Notes under the pieces: generated by a model
What the model saw: only the letters and a program-made list of their open reading frames with translations
What the model was told of the DNA's origin: nothing
Database searches by the model: none
Shown: piece after piece, positions 50,901-61,006 of the stretch
Layout of the letters: each line of letters starts with the position of its first letter
Numbering within the stretch: position 1 is the stretch's first letter
Program-made: the position numbers and the translations under genes
NCBI RefSeq assembly: GCF_031877795.1
Contig: NC_133939.1
Location: 6,863,698-6,927,697 of the forward strand
Origin: Strix aluco
Taxonomy: Eukaryota; Chordata; Aves; Strigiformes; Strigidae
Reading direction: 5' to 3'
Length of the DNA stretch: 64,000 nt

Positions 50901-53759
50901 GAGAGGTATGTGATTATTTTCTCTGGGGCTCTAAATCCTTCAGATGTGGCAACTAATTTCATTGTCTGTTTCCCTGTTTTCTGTCCCTGTTTAAACTAAG
51001 CCTTGAACCAACATTTACTCTAAGAAATGCACATCTGAAGTGAGGGCCCGGGGTCAAATTTAGATACCTAAAAATGAGTGAACTTAGAAAAAACAGGGAG
51101 AAATCTCAGAGAAATAAATACAGGGTTGCAGTTCATGAAACACTTCTTAAACACCCACGCACACTGGAGTGCTTGTGCTTGGAATTATGAACCTCACTTC
51201 AAACAACCGTGCTGGAGTTTGAGGATGCTCTGGAAAATATTGCTTCAACCTGTCCTGGCCCCATTCTCCCACTACCTTGGGCAGTGCAGGAGTAAAGAAC
51301 TACTGCTCCACCTTGGTCAGCTTGTATTTCTCTTCTCTGCTTTGCTACCTTCATCCAGGTAAATGGAGAGTTAATGCTTTTATGTCTATAGATGCAGGAT
51401 GTGTCAGAAGTCTACTAGTAGTCTACTGACTCTCAAGAAGTGCTGAAGGAAGGACTAGAAGTTGTTAACTTTGTTTAACTGTGTTTAAGTCAGCTGCTAT
51501 AGGTTGCTTGCATTGTGGCTCCCAACATTCAGGAAAGGAGTTGTGTAACATGCTCTTGCAGGGGAATGAAGCCCGTGACTCACAGGGTCCCCTTGCTTTG
51601 CTCCTGTGCAAGGGTGTTAGAGGCCCTGTAATAGCATGGAAAGTACTCACAGGAATAATGTGATTTAAGAATTTCTTCTTTCTTTGGGTCCATGCAGCTT
51701 CTAGTGAATTATGACAAGATGAAACAAGCCTCCCTGTGAGTAGCAGAACTAGTGAAGCTCAGTTCCCTGCAGACTTGCGTCCTCCTTTCCCTCTTCACAG
51801 TAACCTCAGCTTCCCCTTCCTGAGCCCTCCATTCTCTCTCCTTACTCCTCTCGCACACATTTTGCTGTCCCTCTCGGGACACGCAGCTCTGTGCTGGCTG
51901 GCTGTGCCCGGCCGAGCCAGGGCAGTGCGTGCGTTGGCTGGTTCTGGGCCCTGCATGTGTTGGCTGGCCAGGACACGGTGCTCATCACCCAGCCGAGCAC
52001 CTCTGGGTCCCAGTCCCGGCATCTCTCCTCCGCCTAGCTACTGATTTCCATCAAACTTGTGGGCACTTGAGATTTCCACCCTCTGCCAAACGTGATTGAA
52101 ACTAACCCAAAGAGTCATGACAAGAGGCACTGACAGACAGGCAGACAGTGTGATATAATTAATCTCAACACCGTGGGAAACCAGGCCAAACACGAGCGCG
52201 CAGGGGGCAGACCCTACGCATGTGTGCAATTGCCTTGGGATGAGATGCCCTCCAGCCAGGTATCCCCCTTCCTTCAAAGGGACAGGCTGTAGCTCAGGGC
52301 TCAGTGGAAAACCAACCAACAGTAGTTACTGGAAAACTGTATTGCCTGTTTTTAACTGTTGAAGTCCTTTCTGACTGCATCACCTTTCCTCCTTGTGGAA
52401 GAGGAAATTTTTTTTATCAAAGTATCATTATGGTAATTCTGATTTTATCTTGTGCATCTGCTTTCCTTCCTGAACACAATGTTGGTAAGAAATATTTGGG
52501 CATCTCTGCTTTTAGCTGCACGTTTTCACATATGCAGTATATATAGTCTATCTGTAGAAATAATACCTATCTCTGCATATTCACAGACACAACCTCTATT
52601 ATGAGATGATAAAAGCAGAACTGTTCTTCCAGGCACTACCAGCAAAGTTTACTAGACTCCATTAAAATTAGCTTTCCACTCATGTCACAAGTGGTCACAG
52701 GTTCTTTTTTCTCATGTTTCCTCTGTAGCTATTCAGTCATCTGACCACTTTAGCAGTAAAAAAAGAAAGAAAAAAAAAATCCCAGCCATGCAAATGTGAT
52801 TGTCTAAATGATAATGGAAAATCTGTGTTAAAACTGATACCGAGTTCCTCTGTGTCTCTAAAATTTGTTTTTGCTGGCCAGTAGTCTCAGATAGGCTATC
52901 TATTGTAGTAAATAGTAGAAAGAATTAAAAATTCAAGAGGACCAGAAGGGGGAGGTGAAATAGTAAAATTGCTTTCAAGGAGATATTTCCCATTGCAATT
53001 GAGTTTTGGTAACCCTAGGAAAGATGGAAAATTCCTTCTCTTTCCTCCCCAACAATTTTATGCCATATATATTTTTACCACAGAATGGTAATGGGAAAAA
53101 TTATCAAGTTCCACAAACCCAGTCCTATCTCAAGAAAAATACCATGTGATCTGAATGAATATTCCTCTTTGCCTGAATCCCAAAGGGATGATACAAGCGG
53201 GTACAGATACTTGGTTAAACCACCATTTTCTCATGCACTTCTCTGCCAACCATTCTCCATTTCTTTGCATGCCTCCAGCGGACTTGCTGAGTGCTGGTAT
53301 CAGAACTCTGGCAAATCCAAAACTTGGCACCTGCCTTATTTAAGTCTCCAACTTTAAAAAAAGAGTGGAAAGATGTCAGGAATTACAGGCTTACTTCAAA
53401 TTTGCAGAGTTTAGCACCCAGTTTACACTCCTTGGAGATCTACAGTTCAAGCCTAAGAAGCAAAGTAAGTTTATTGGGTTTGTTTCTTACATGCCTTACC
53501 TGAAATAATTGCTTGCTGCAGCAAGGACCACTCGGTGACAGGAGAATTCCCTGCTGTCCACACACAGGATGACATCTGTAAGGGAATTTTCAAGCCGAAG
53601 GTTCTCCAGGCCATTCTGGAGCACCAGAGAGAGGCCCGTATCATCAAACTTGACCTTTTCACCACTCGAGACTTCCACCAGGTCCCCCATTTTCATCAAA
53701 CACTCATTGTCCAAAGAGATCTCGGGCTCCTCAGAGCTCTTCTCCAGTGTGTCCCCCAT
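32603..53759 (-). CDS. KLHL6: kelch-like protein 6, complete coding region in seven exons
   Basis: Coding exons in order on the - strand: 53759-53500, 48435-48270, 42785-42336, 39953-39716, 36335-36133, 35199-34986, 32904-32603. Together they total 1,833 bases, 610 residues plus TGA. All introns are GT-AG and all phases agree. The protein has a BTB domain (about residues 60-155), a BACK domain (about 155-260) and six Kelch repeats (about 300-600), matching vertebrate KLHL6 (human 621 residues) end to end, including the C-terminus [14 protein letters not shown]6 is an adaptor that joins CUL3 through its BTB domain and presents substrates by its Kelch propeller. In mammals it acts in B-cell receptor signalling and germinal centres. 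The chosen ATG is the first after an in-frame upstream TGA, which makes the protein about 11 residues shorter at the N-terminus than human. No frameshift or premature stop was found. Confidence 0.96.
32905..34985 (-). other. KLHL6 intron 6
   Basis: Intron of 2,081 bases with GT-AG ends. No exon or transposon recognised. A (TA)n tract lies at 34,236-34,254. Confidence 0.8.
34236..34254. repeat. (TA)n microsatellite
   Basis: About nine uninterrupted AT/TA units followed by GTATGTG and a short CA run, within KLHL6 intron 6. Confidence 0.85.
34986..35199 (-). CDS. KLHL6: KLHL6 coding exon 6 (Kelch blades)
   Basis: Acceptor TCACACAG|GCTGCTCCC. 214 bases from residue 440, with blade [10 protein letters not shown] and the run [18 protein letters not shown]. 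Donor GTTGTGG|GTAAGT, phase 1. Confidence 0.95.
35794..35815. repeat. short imperfect (TA)n tract
   Basis: TATATA tract broken by TGTG, in KLHL6 intron 5. Confidence 0.8.
36133..36335 (-). CDS. KLHL6: KLHL6 coding exon 5 (Kelch blades)
   Basis: Acceptor ACACTGCAG|GTGGCAAAG. 203 bases up to residue 439. Contains [20 protein letters not shown] and the diglycine blade VYAIGGFDG. Donor TCAGAG|GTAAGA, phase 0. Confidence 0.95.
36336..39715 (-). other. KLHL6 intron 4, with a purine-biased block
   Basis: Intron of 3,380 bases. The stretch from about 37,910 to 38,460 is visibly rich in A and G on the + strand, hence pyrimidine-rich in the KLHL6 pre-mRNA. It produces a spurious Leu/Ser/Phe-rich frame on the - strand. 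No exon recognised. Confidence 0.7.
39716..39953 (-). CDS. KLHL6: KLHL6 coding exon 4 (start of Kelch propeller)
   Basis: Acceptor TTGCATTTAG|ATTATTAC. 238 bases, beginning at residue 293 with [10 protein letters not shown] and the first Kelch blade ([12 protein letters not shown]). Donor TATCAG|GTGAGG, phase 1; the split codon is the second Gly of VYISGG. Confidence 0.95.
39954..42335 (-). other. KLHL6 intron 3
   Basis: Intron of 2,382 bases, GT-AG. Nothing further recognised. Confidence 0.8.
42336..42785 (-). CDS. KLHL6: KLHL6 coding exon 3 (3-box and BACK domain)
   Basis: Acceptor TCTGTCCACAG|TTCCTTCGC. 450 bases, residues 143-292. Shows the BACK signatures [24 protein letters not shown] and [19 protein letters not shown]. 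Donor AATGAG|GTGAGT, phase 0. A 160-codon frame on the opposite strand is a shadow. Confidence 0.95.
42786..48269 (-). other. KLHL6 intron 2
   Basis: Intron of 5,484 bases. Contains a 31-base-period partial duplication (TTTCTCCCTCTGCATC at 42,968-42,983 and again ending at 43,014) and GC-rich patches at 45.3-46.3 kb that open long frames on several frames without any domain. Confidence 0.8.
48270..48435 (-). CDS. KLHL6: KLHL6 coding exon 2 (second half of BTB)
   Basis: Acceptor TTCTTTTCAG|GGCC. Encodes residues 88-142 and completes the split Arg codon (RAMFCNDL junction). Includes LLDYTYTSK and [13 protein letters not shown], the part of the BTB fold that contacts CUL3 in this family. Donor TTTCAG|GTACAA, phase 0. 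Confidence 0.95.
48436..53499 (-). other. KLHL6 intron 1
   Basis: Intron of 5,064 bases between the two halves of the BTB domain. No exon or transposon recognised. First introns often hold enhancers, but nothing specific can be read here. Confidence 0.8.
53500..53759 (-). CDS. KLHL6: KLHL6 coding exon 1 (start, first half of BTB)
   Basis: Encodes residues 1-86 plus two bases of codon 87. The ATG context is AAAATGG (A at -3, G at +4), and an in-frame TGA lies seven codons upstream. The BTB begins near residue 60 ([10 protein letters not shown], then [15 protein letters not shown]). Donor TTTCAG|GTAAGG, phase 2. Confidence 0.95.
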
Positions 53760-55287
53760 TTTCTGGCCAGCACCGTCTCATTCTGTTGGTGCTTCAGTCT
53801 AAAAAGAGCTCCTAAGCTTCAGACCAGTCACAGTGCAGAAGTTGGGCGGATTTCCTGTCCAGAGGTCTCTGCTTATCTATAGCTGTCACACCCACATAAC
53901 AGGAAGCCTTGCACTTTCTCATCCTGTTAACACAAACAAAGGCTGGGTTTTTTTGGTGAATTTCAGGCAGTATCAACGTGTTTAGAAAGGACTTAAGATG
54001 CCTCTGGATGTGAGATTACAAGTGACAGGGAAGGCCTGCTTCCCACCCTCAAACCAGTCCCTCGCTGTTATCTGGGTCTGCTGGTTGTAGTGATAGGTGC
54101 ACCATATGGCTATCGAGTCACTCCTGGCAGACTGGGCTGCTAAGGGGATGAGGGTATTATTTTAAATTTCTTTTTCCAGGTATGTGATTATTAATCAGTG
54201 AGATGGTTTGGGGTTTGGGTTTGGTTTTTAATAGTATGCTCACATATTCAGAAGGCCCTCCAAATGGCTGTTTCTGTCCCTCACGACATGTTAGATGACA
54301 AACATTGGATGGCTTTTCTTTAAGGTTACATCAGCGTAACTCCCTCCAGGACATGGAGCAGCATCAAAGATCTCACAGCTGATGGTCTTCAGGCCACACT
54401 GCTGGGCACAGTGATGTCCCACATGGGCCCGTGCAGCCAGTGCCACGTCACCAGCTCTGGCTAATAGTGGAAGCTAAAGGAGAGAGCCTAGGGAGCCATG
54501 TATGCGTGCTCATCCCCACCATCCTCACTGCTGAAGGTAGCTTGAGTCACATCTACATCTAACTTGCAGTCCCCAAGATAAGCACGGATGGTGGTGGGAC
54601 TGTGAGCTGGGGACCTGGAGGTGGGGATGCGGCAGGGGAGCGCTGGGGCTGACCCTCCAGCATGACAGGAGCACACAGAGCACAGGGCTGAAGGTTTCAC
54701 TCTCACCTAAGACTGAATTGGATCTACCTGGACCTTACCTAGATGAGAAGCTGACCCAAGATGGCTGAGATACTAAGCCATGCAGCCTATTGAAAGTAAC
54801 GGGGTAAATCCCCTGGCTCGCTTAGGAAACTCTCATGCTGTGGAGTTTGAAAATCACACTCCCTCTCCCCCTGAGAGGAATCCAGGTCTAACCTCTAATC
54901 TGGTAGCTTGAGTGCTAACTGACCTTGTCTTTGTGATACTTACTTCTAGGAATCCTTGTTTTGCCAATCCTCATGTTTTTATTGTGTGTTTGGTTTCCTC
55001 TTTTGCCTCCAGCTCTTACAGATGAACTCACAGTGTTAAGGGAAGCTTGGCTTAGAAGAGGGAGGTGAAAGCGGCATTCAGAGACAGCCAGATTTAGAGG
55101 GTTCTTGTATAGGATAGGGTGATCAAGGGGGAGGAAAGCAAAAAATCTCCCTCCTGCTTTCCCCTACCTCCTTGGGTTTTTCTTCATCTTGTGCAGCACT
55201 TTGGCTTTTTCCTTTCCCAGCTGATGTAAATGTGTTCCTGCTGCTTTTTGTGCTAACTTTTGTTAATGAAAACTTGCTTTTTTAAAG
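53760..55287. other. KLHL6 5' UTR and promoter region; no further gene seen
   Basis: The 5' UTR runs upstream (to higher coordinates) from 53,760, but its start cannot be fixed. Two ETS-type cores on opposite strands lie close by: TTTCCTGT near 53,850 and ACAGGAAG near 53,899. These would suit a lymphoid gene but occur often by chance. There is no clear TATA box and no CpG island. Confidence 0.35.
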
Positions 55288-55362
55288 TCAGTCCCATCTT
55301 TCCACCAAGCGCTCCTCCAGGAATACGATCAGAAAATGAAGGAGAACCTTCAAAAATATCAG
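55288..55362 (+). CDS. candidate coding exon, unknown gene
   Basis: Between the acceptor CTTTTTTAAAG and the donor CAG|GTGTGC lie 25 complete codons. They encode a helix-like, Gln/Lys/Glu-rich peptide (FHQALLQEYDQKMKENLQKY). Both ends are phase 0, which matches the phase-0 start of the candidate exon at 57,484. The donor is weak (GTGTGC). I do not recognise the protein and found no start exon to its left. It may be an upstream exon of the gene proposed at 57,484-59,174, or chance. Confidence 0.3.
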
Positions 55363-57483
55363 GTGTGCTTTAAAAATAACAATATTTTAAGCCTATCTTG
55401 GGATAGGTTCTCTTTGTTTATCGTCATGGCTTTTGACCTTAGGGAATTCATCTTATCAAGCTTTTCTCTGATGGTGAGAAGCTTCACATTTTCTTTATCT
55501 GTTTAAGTGAAAGCTGAGATTCAGCAGTGATCACTTGATTCCAGTTGCTGAAGCTTTAAACAAAGCATTCATAGTTGTGAAAGTTGAAGTAAGATTGTAT
55601 TGGCTGTGAGTGCTGGGAACGGAAACCCTGTAGTAACTAGGTCAGTTGATAGCTGTGGTATTGCCAAGGTGCTACCTATTAACTGCACTGTAGAAAGGAC
55701 CTTCACAGCTCCAGCAAGTGTTGACTAGTAGTAGCAGTGATCACTATCTGCAGTCTGTCTTGTTCTGTGCCATTGCCAACCCATATGATGTATTTTTAAC
55801 CCTTAATTTATTTTTTTTTCTGCCAAGCACCTCCCCTCCTTTCTTCTTCTGTCGGTCTGTTTTTATAGGGCTGCCTAATATTTACAGAATCCCTTGCTCA
55901 GGGATTAATCCGCAAATGTAGTAGCTAGTTTCATTATTTGGACAAGCACCAGGGCAGCGCTGAGGTGAATGCTGTGTCTTTGCAAGTATAAGGGAACAAA
56001 CCCAACATCAGGGAGCTGCTTGCCTCAGCTACTCCATCGCCCAAGACTGCAGCAGCAACACATTATTTAATCCTGGGGAAAATCCAGCTTGTTACTTTAT
56101 GGTAGCAGCTTCCAAATACATTCTTCTTTTTGGCCTTTAGAAACTTGTTCTGGTGGCACTCCTACTGTTTTTATTAAAAAATTACCTGCTAGCTAAATGA
56201 ACCACTTAATCTGCTAAGAGCTGAAGGCTTGTCTGTTCATGACATCTTTGTCTATTGTCTTTTGCTTACGCATACTGAATTGACCTATGTCAATTCTGTA
56301 CCAGCTTCAGATAACTGGCTGGAATTACTGGCTAAATAATGTATATGCACACTTCTGTCACACAGTAAATTTACATGTATCATCACAGACTACTGCTGGT
56401 ACATACATAATCTCTGTTTTGTACGTTTGGTGAGCTGAGTTCAGAGACTGCTTTGCACCCTTCCCTGACCTCCTTACCTCTGCATCCTCTGTTACCCTTG
56501 ATCATGCTCCCTGCTTCAATGTTGATCTGTAGCCCACACCAGACCATTTTCAACCGTCTGTTCCTGAAACCAGCATCTCATCACTGTGGCATTTCAGTAC
56601 TGTAAAGCTTGACCATGCCAGGTGAATCTGCCCAGACTGGCCAGGGGTCCTAGTTTCTGTCTTGGAGAGTGAAAGATTCAGGCAGTCCCTGGGAAAGTCA
56701 TGGACATTGGGCCATGATTAAGAGGAGGGCCAAAAGAAATCACACCTGGGACACCCACCAACAATGGATCAAGAGCAAGGAGCTGAGGCATTCTTAAAAC
56801 AAAGGCAGAAACCTAGAAACCTGTTTCTGACAGTTCTTGTTACTTGTCTTGCTTCCCACAGTCCTAGTACTTCAGCTAACAGAGCCCTTATGAACCTAGC
56901 AAGTCTGAGGGGGACCAGCAAAGAAACATTGAGCATGTGGCTGCAGTTGTACCAGCACCACCTTCCATTTCAGAATCTGCTCCTTGAACCTTCTCATATC
57001 CCTCCCTCTAGGCAGCTGCAGTTGTTCAAAGCACCACCGTATTTTGTGAGGTTGGCCTGTCTCATCCCCTCACTCTTGAAAAGCACCTCCTATTTTCAGA
57101 GTATCGTATTGTTACTTTGCTAGTGCTGCATTTATTATCTTCACAACTTTTGCTCTCAGACTGTTTTTGCTTGTATTTTAAGTCACTGGGATGTTTCTGA
57201 ACAGCTGCTGCTTCCATGTATTGTTTTCTTAGGGGTAGTGGGATAGTTAGGCATTGTGCTAACAATGAGTGACTCCAAACTGTGCTTTCACCTTGCATAA
57301 AAGAGAGGTCCCAGCTGACCAAACTGTAAATGCCAGATTATTTGGGTTCAGTATTCAAAGTCTGGTTGTTATCCTAATCCATATTACTCCCATGTGTGTT
57401 ATTGGCTAGAGGTCAGTAAGCCTTAACCCTCACGTGTGGATGGGCCAGTTGAGCTTGAGAAATCTTTGATCTCCTGCTCATAG
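55363..57483. other. no supported gene between candidate exons
   Basis: A 119-codon open frame at 56,764-57,123 (+) has an acceptor-like CTTCCCACAG inside it but no good donor and no recognised domain, so it is not called. No repeats recognised. Confidence 0.4.
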
Positions 57484-59174
57484 GCTTTTGAGGGAGTGGT
57501 GGAGGAAGACTACTATTTAAATAGGTGTTTATTCTATTTGAAGAAGCTGAATTGCATTCTGGGGGTGCAGTATGGTCACTCCCAAAGCTGCAGGCAGAAC
57601 AAGCTGAGACATCACTTAGCACTCTATTTTAAGACCTTACAGCCCAAGATGAGATGCACCCAAATGAAACTGGAAGGACTGAAGCCTAGAGATGGGACTG
57701 AAGGTAAGACTCATAAGAAATGCAGTAGGTGCAGGCTATGGTAGTTGATGAGCGCTGTAATCACCCTTCCCCATTTAGAATAGTCTTTTCTTTCTCCTGC
57801 GAAGAAGGGTGTTCTTTCCTCAACACCTTACACTACTACAGGTTTTTCATGAGAACAGAAAAGTGCTTCCCCTTCCCCGCACACGCCCCGCCCCCCACGA
57901 TAATCAGTCTTTGAAACAAAATAGCAGCAGTTACTTCCATTCCCTGTTGTACACAAACAGGGAAAGAAATGCAATTCTTAAAAGTTAGTTTCTCCTAGAA
58001 ATGCCCCATTTTCTTTCAACTTAGTCCTGAATTGCTCTCTAAAAGATTTTGCCAGTGTTACTCACAAAGAGGTTTTGTCATCAGCATCAGACTCCCTCCT
58101 GTTTCAGTTTATGTAAGTAACAAGATGCTTGGGTCACTTGTCTGGTACTGGCTGCTGTGCCACCCATTTGAATTTAAAAGCATCTTTTCTGTATTATTAG
58201 TTAATGGCTGTTTATGCACATATAATTCTTCCTCTAAGTAAATTATACCTTTGACCTCCATAAGTGGACACAAGGAACTAGGCCCATGCTAGAAGTAGAG
58301 GCCTGTTGTCCTCAATGATATTTTGATCTTGTATTCTTTGTGCACCTCCACCTTCTGCTGCAGCCAGGCTCTGGTGTCCAGCATGGCAAGGGAAGAAATG
58401 CAGCCTCGGTAAGAAGTAACAGCACTATAGTTCAGGCACTTGTTCCACAGCTTGGTAAAACACGACCACAAAAGCAGCTCTTGAAGGAGAGCTGTGCTGC
58501 TTGGCAAGAGCTGGGGAATGGAGGAAACTGCCATTTATAGTGAATTATGTGGAGGTCTGTCTTTTTCTCTGTGTGTTTTATACATTTGATGTTAATGAAT
58601 GGTAAGGACATCAGTTGGACTGAAACCAGTTCTTGAGTCTATTCACAGAATGTGCTAAGGGGCCCTGTGAAATGCTGACAGTGTGACCCCAAATCATGGG
58701 AAATAAATCTAGTCTCAGATCTTATTGAAGTCTAAAGCAATGCTGACTTCTATTTTTCATTAAGGCTTGTTGATCTCAGCCAGTTCTGTGCACACATACC
58801 TAACTGATGAGTTCACACTCCCAGTGACGCTCCAGAGCTGTGACCGAATTTTGCTTTAGTTTTTGGACCTCCTGAAGCTTAGAAATGCTGGCCCCAGAAT
58901 CAGTGTGGTCCTTATGTTCCTTGTGATGGGCTTTTGCTAGTTTGCAACACAGATTTCCTTCTCAGGTTGTAAAGACTCTCAACCTGTCACTTGGGAAGAC
59001 CGTAAGAGGAAAAGCCAGTCCGTGTGCTCTGTACCCACACCACTTGCTGACCAGCCTCGGGCTCCTTCGCTTCCTTCTGCAGGACTAAGTCTATCAGACC
59101 AGAAACCCGCATGGACCCAAAGCAAAAGAAAATGTTCAAGTGAAGCCCAATCTAAACAGGCTGAAACCAAATGA
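57484..59174 (+). CDS. candidate 3' end of an unrecognised gene, three exons
   Basis: Proposed exons: 57484-57703, 58364-58408, 58966-59174 (stop TGA at 59,172). Acceptors have good pyrimidine tracts (CTCCTGCTCATAG, CTTCTGCTGCAG, TTTCCTTCTCAG). The donors after the first two are strong (GAAG|GTAAGA, CTCG|GTAAGA). Phases chain correctly (0 to 1, 1 to 1, 1 to stop), giving about 157 residues. The first exon has EEDYYLNRCLFYLKKLNCIL. The last is hydrophilic, Ser/Lys/Pro-rich and ends QAETK. Two overlapping AATAAA follow about 395 bases later. I do not recognise the family and see no domain. The start of the gene is missing, unless 55,288-55,362 belongs to it. It could be a non-coding transcript or chance. 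Confidence 0.35.
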
Positions 59175-59567
59175 GATTTTTTTTTGCCACAGATGGTAAC
59201 AGGGGAGGGGAGCACAACACTTTACAAGAGGGAATTGACATTTTGTGTGGTGCACACAGCAGCTTACAGAATCAGTCATTTCTTTTGACCACCATACAAG
59301 ATAGTTCCTGCTGCTGGCTGACGTGGGGTCATTTACTAGCCTGTCTAATCATCCAAAAAGTAAGGATGCCGTTGGCAAATATTGCTACTCTTGGAGCATG
59401 AGTTTTTCATTGGAAACCCAAAATTTATGTAATGAATTCTTGTGTCTCCTTTTCTGACATAATGAAGGGCAGAACCAGTCAGCTCCCTGGCAGCCAACTG
59501 CTGAAAGGTCAGCCTTGCTCAGCCTGGGGGAAAGAAGCAAACTGGAAAGAAGAAGAAATTTACACTA

Positions 59568-59577
59568 AATAAATAAA
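59568..59577 (+). terminator. twin AATAAA after the candidate + strand gene
   Basis: Two overlapping AATAAA hexamers (59,568-59,573 and 59,572-59,577) lie at a typical 3' UTR distance from the TGA at 59,172. Confidence 0.35.
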
Positions 59578-60516
59578 TACCTAACTTTTGGTCAAAGTGC
59601 AATTTGACTTAATTCACCTCTGCACGTGTGCTCTCCTGTACAAAGCCACGTCTGTCTGATTTCCAGTTTATTTTTTCCTCCACAGCTGTTTTCTTTAAAC
59701 TTTCAGCTTGACGCTGAGAATGGTGAACATCTAGTGAACCTGAACATTAGTTTAAAAAACTTTATTATAATGCTCAGCTAGTTCTGCATCATTGTTACAG
59801 CAACTGAAGTTTCAGCAAGTTTTAAAATACTGTTAAAAAATTGAGATTTTGCAAATTTTCAGCAGGGTGTCTTAATTGTCTCTTTTGCAAGGAATCTAAA
59901 CATGTGAAACTGGTCTTTAGGCTAGGTCCTTAGACAGCTTTCAAGACACTTCAACATTAGTTATATAGGAAGGGTCTTTAATCTTAACTCTGTATGGTGT
60001 GAGCCAAATGTGAATGAGCCGTACTTCACAGCTCCCAGCTACCTGCAGCCTGAAGAGGAATTAAGTTGATGGATTCTTAGCTAAGTAGCTGAGCAGGTGG
60101 AAAAATATGAATCTGAGCAGAGATTATGGTGTAGAAATGTACATTTTGCTAATTATTACCAGTAGTAAAATTCGTTATTGCATTTTACGTAACTGAATTA
60201 TGAATGGCCTAAAGTTAGAAACAGTGTAGATGAGTTGTTAATATCCTTATGCAAATAAAGCTATTGTGTGAAGTGCAATGATTTAAAATATAAAAAGAGG
60301 AAGTGCTGAAAAAGTTGTAGTATTTCCTGATGAGGAAGGGAAATTATCTGAGTATGCCTGTGTACCAGATCTGAATGTCTAATTGGGAGCCTGTGCCTTT
60401 GCTAGTTTGTTTTTTAAGCTGATCAGAGTAATCTTAGCTTAACACAGCCATAACTTTCTGTCTATGAATACAGCAGATTCCTAGCAGCTGTGGCCAGAAA
60501 AGCACATGACAATCTT
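59578..60516. other. interval between two proposed convergent 3' ends
   Basis: AT-rich sequence with no open frame of note. On the - strand an AATAAA at 59,761-59,766 lies about 750 bases after the stop of the proposed - strand gene and could be its poly(A) signal. Confidence 0.4.
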
Positions 60517-61006
60517 CTAGACCAAGCCCTCCTTCTGCCGCACAGTGAAGGCCAGGCAGTCCCCCGCTCCGTAAGAAGATGTGCGGCAGGCTCTGCTCTC
60601 CCCGGGCTCCTGGGGAGCAAAGGCTCCAGCCTGCTCTCCACGCGGGTCTCCGGCGACACGTGGGCTCCCACGGACCACCCCGTGGGTGGGCATCTGAGTG
60701 TGGCCCACAGCACCTTGGCTGGAAACACCAAGGCTCATGTACGCTTTAGCTTCACTCATCAGCAGGCTGGTAAACTGTGGCTTACCTAGGGCAGGAGCGT
60801 GCAGAGGAAGCTTGGGGAGCATGGGGCAAGATGTGCTCACACAGCTCACAACTCCACTTCACCTGCAGGCCTGACATACCCTGAGCGTCCAAAGCATCGC
60901 TGCTGTAGACCTTGGTGGCTGGCAGGAGCGAGGAGCCCGGGGAGCTGCTGCGAAGGCTCCTCGGTAGCTGCTGCTCCGGGGCTGTGCAATCAATCAGGGA
61001 GGCTGT
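60517..61006 (-). CDS. candidate 3'-terminal exons of an unrecognised gene
   Basis: Proposed exons on the - strand: 61006-60880 (127 bases) and 60785-60517 (ending in TAG). The first follows ACATTCCAG and ends CTCAGG|GTATGT. The second follows a good tract, CACGCTCCTGCCCTAG. Phase 1 at the junction is consistent and gives 131 residues. The sequence is GC-richer than its surroundings. Readable stretches include LLPATKVYSSDALDAQ, then SLLMSEAKAYMSLGVSS, and the end TVRQKEGLV. It is Ser/Pro/Gly-rich with no domain, like a disordered C-terminal tail. Upstream exons would lie to the right, perhaps partly outside the window. Chance cannot be excluded, since GC-rich DNA has few stops. Confidence 0.35.

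Noticed and set aside
53535-53882. 115-codon open frame on + opposite KLHL6 exon 1
   Set aside because: Shadow of the KLHL6 start exon; no splice or promoter support.
54488-54625. Terminal-exon-like frame on - (after CAGCTCACAG, ending in TAG) just upstream of KLHL6
   Set aside because: The peptide looks plausible, but no phase-compatible partner exon or poly(A) signal was found, and it would end inside the KLHL6 promoter region. Chance is more likely.
56764-57123. 119-codon open frame on + with an internal acceptor-like site
   Set aside because: No adequate donor, no domain, and it fits no phase chain with the exons on either side.
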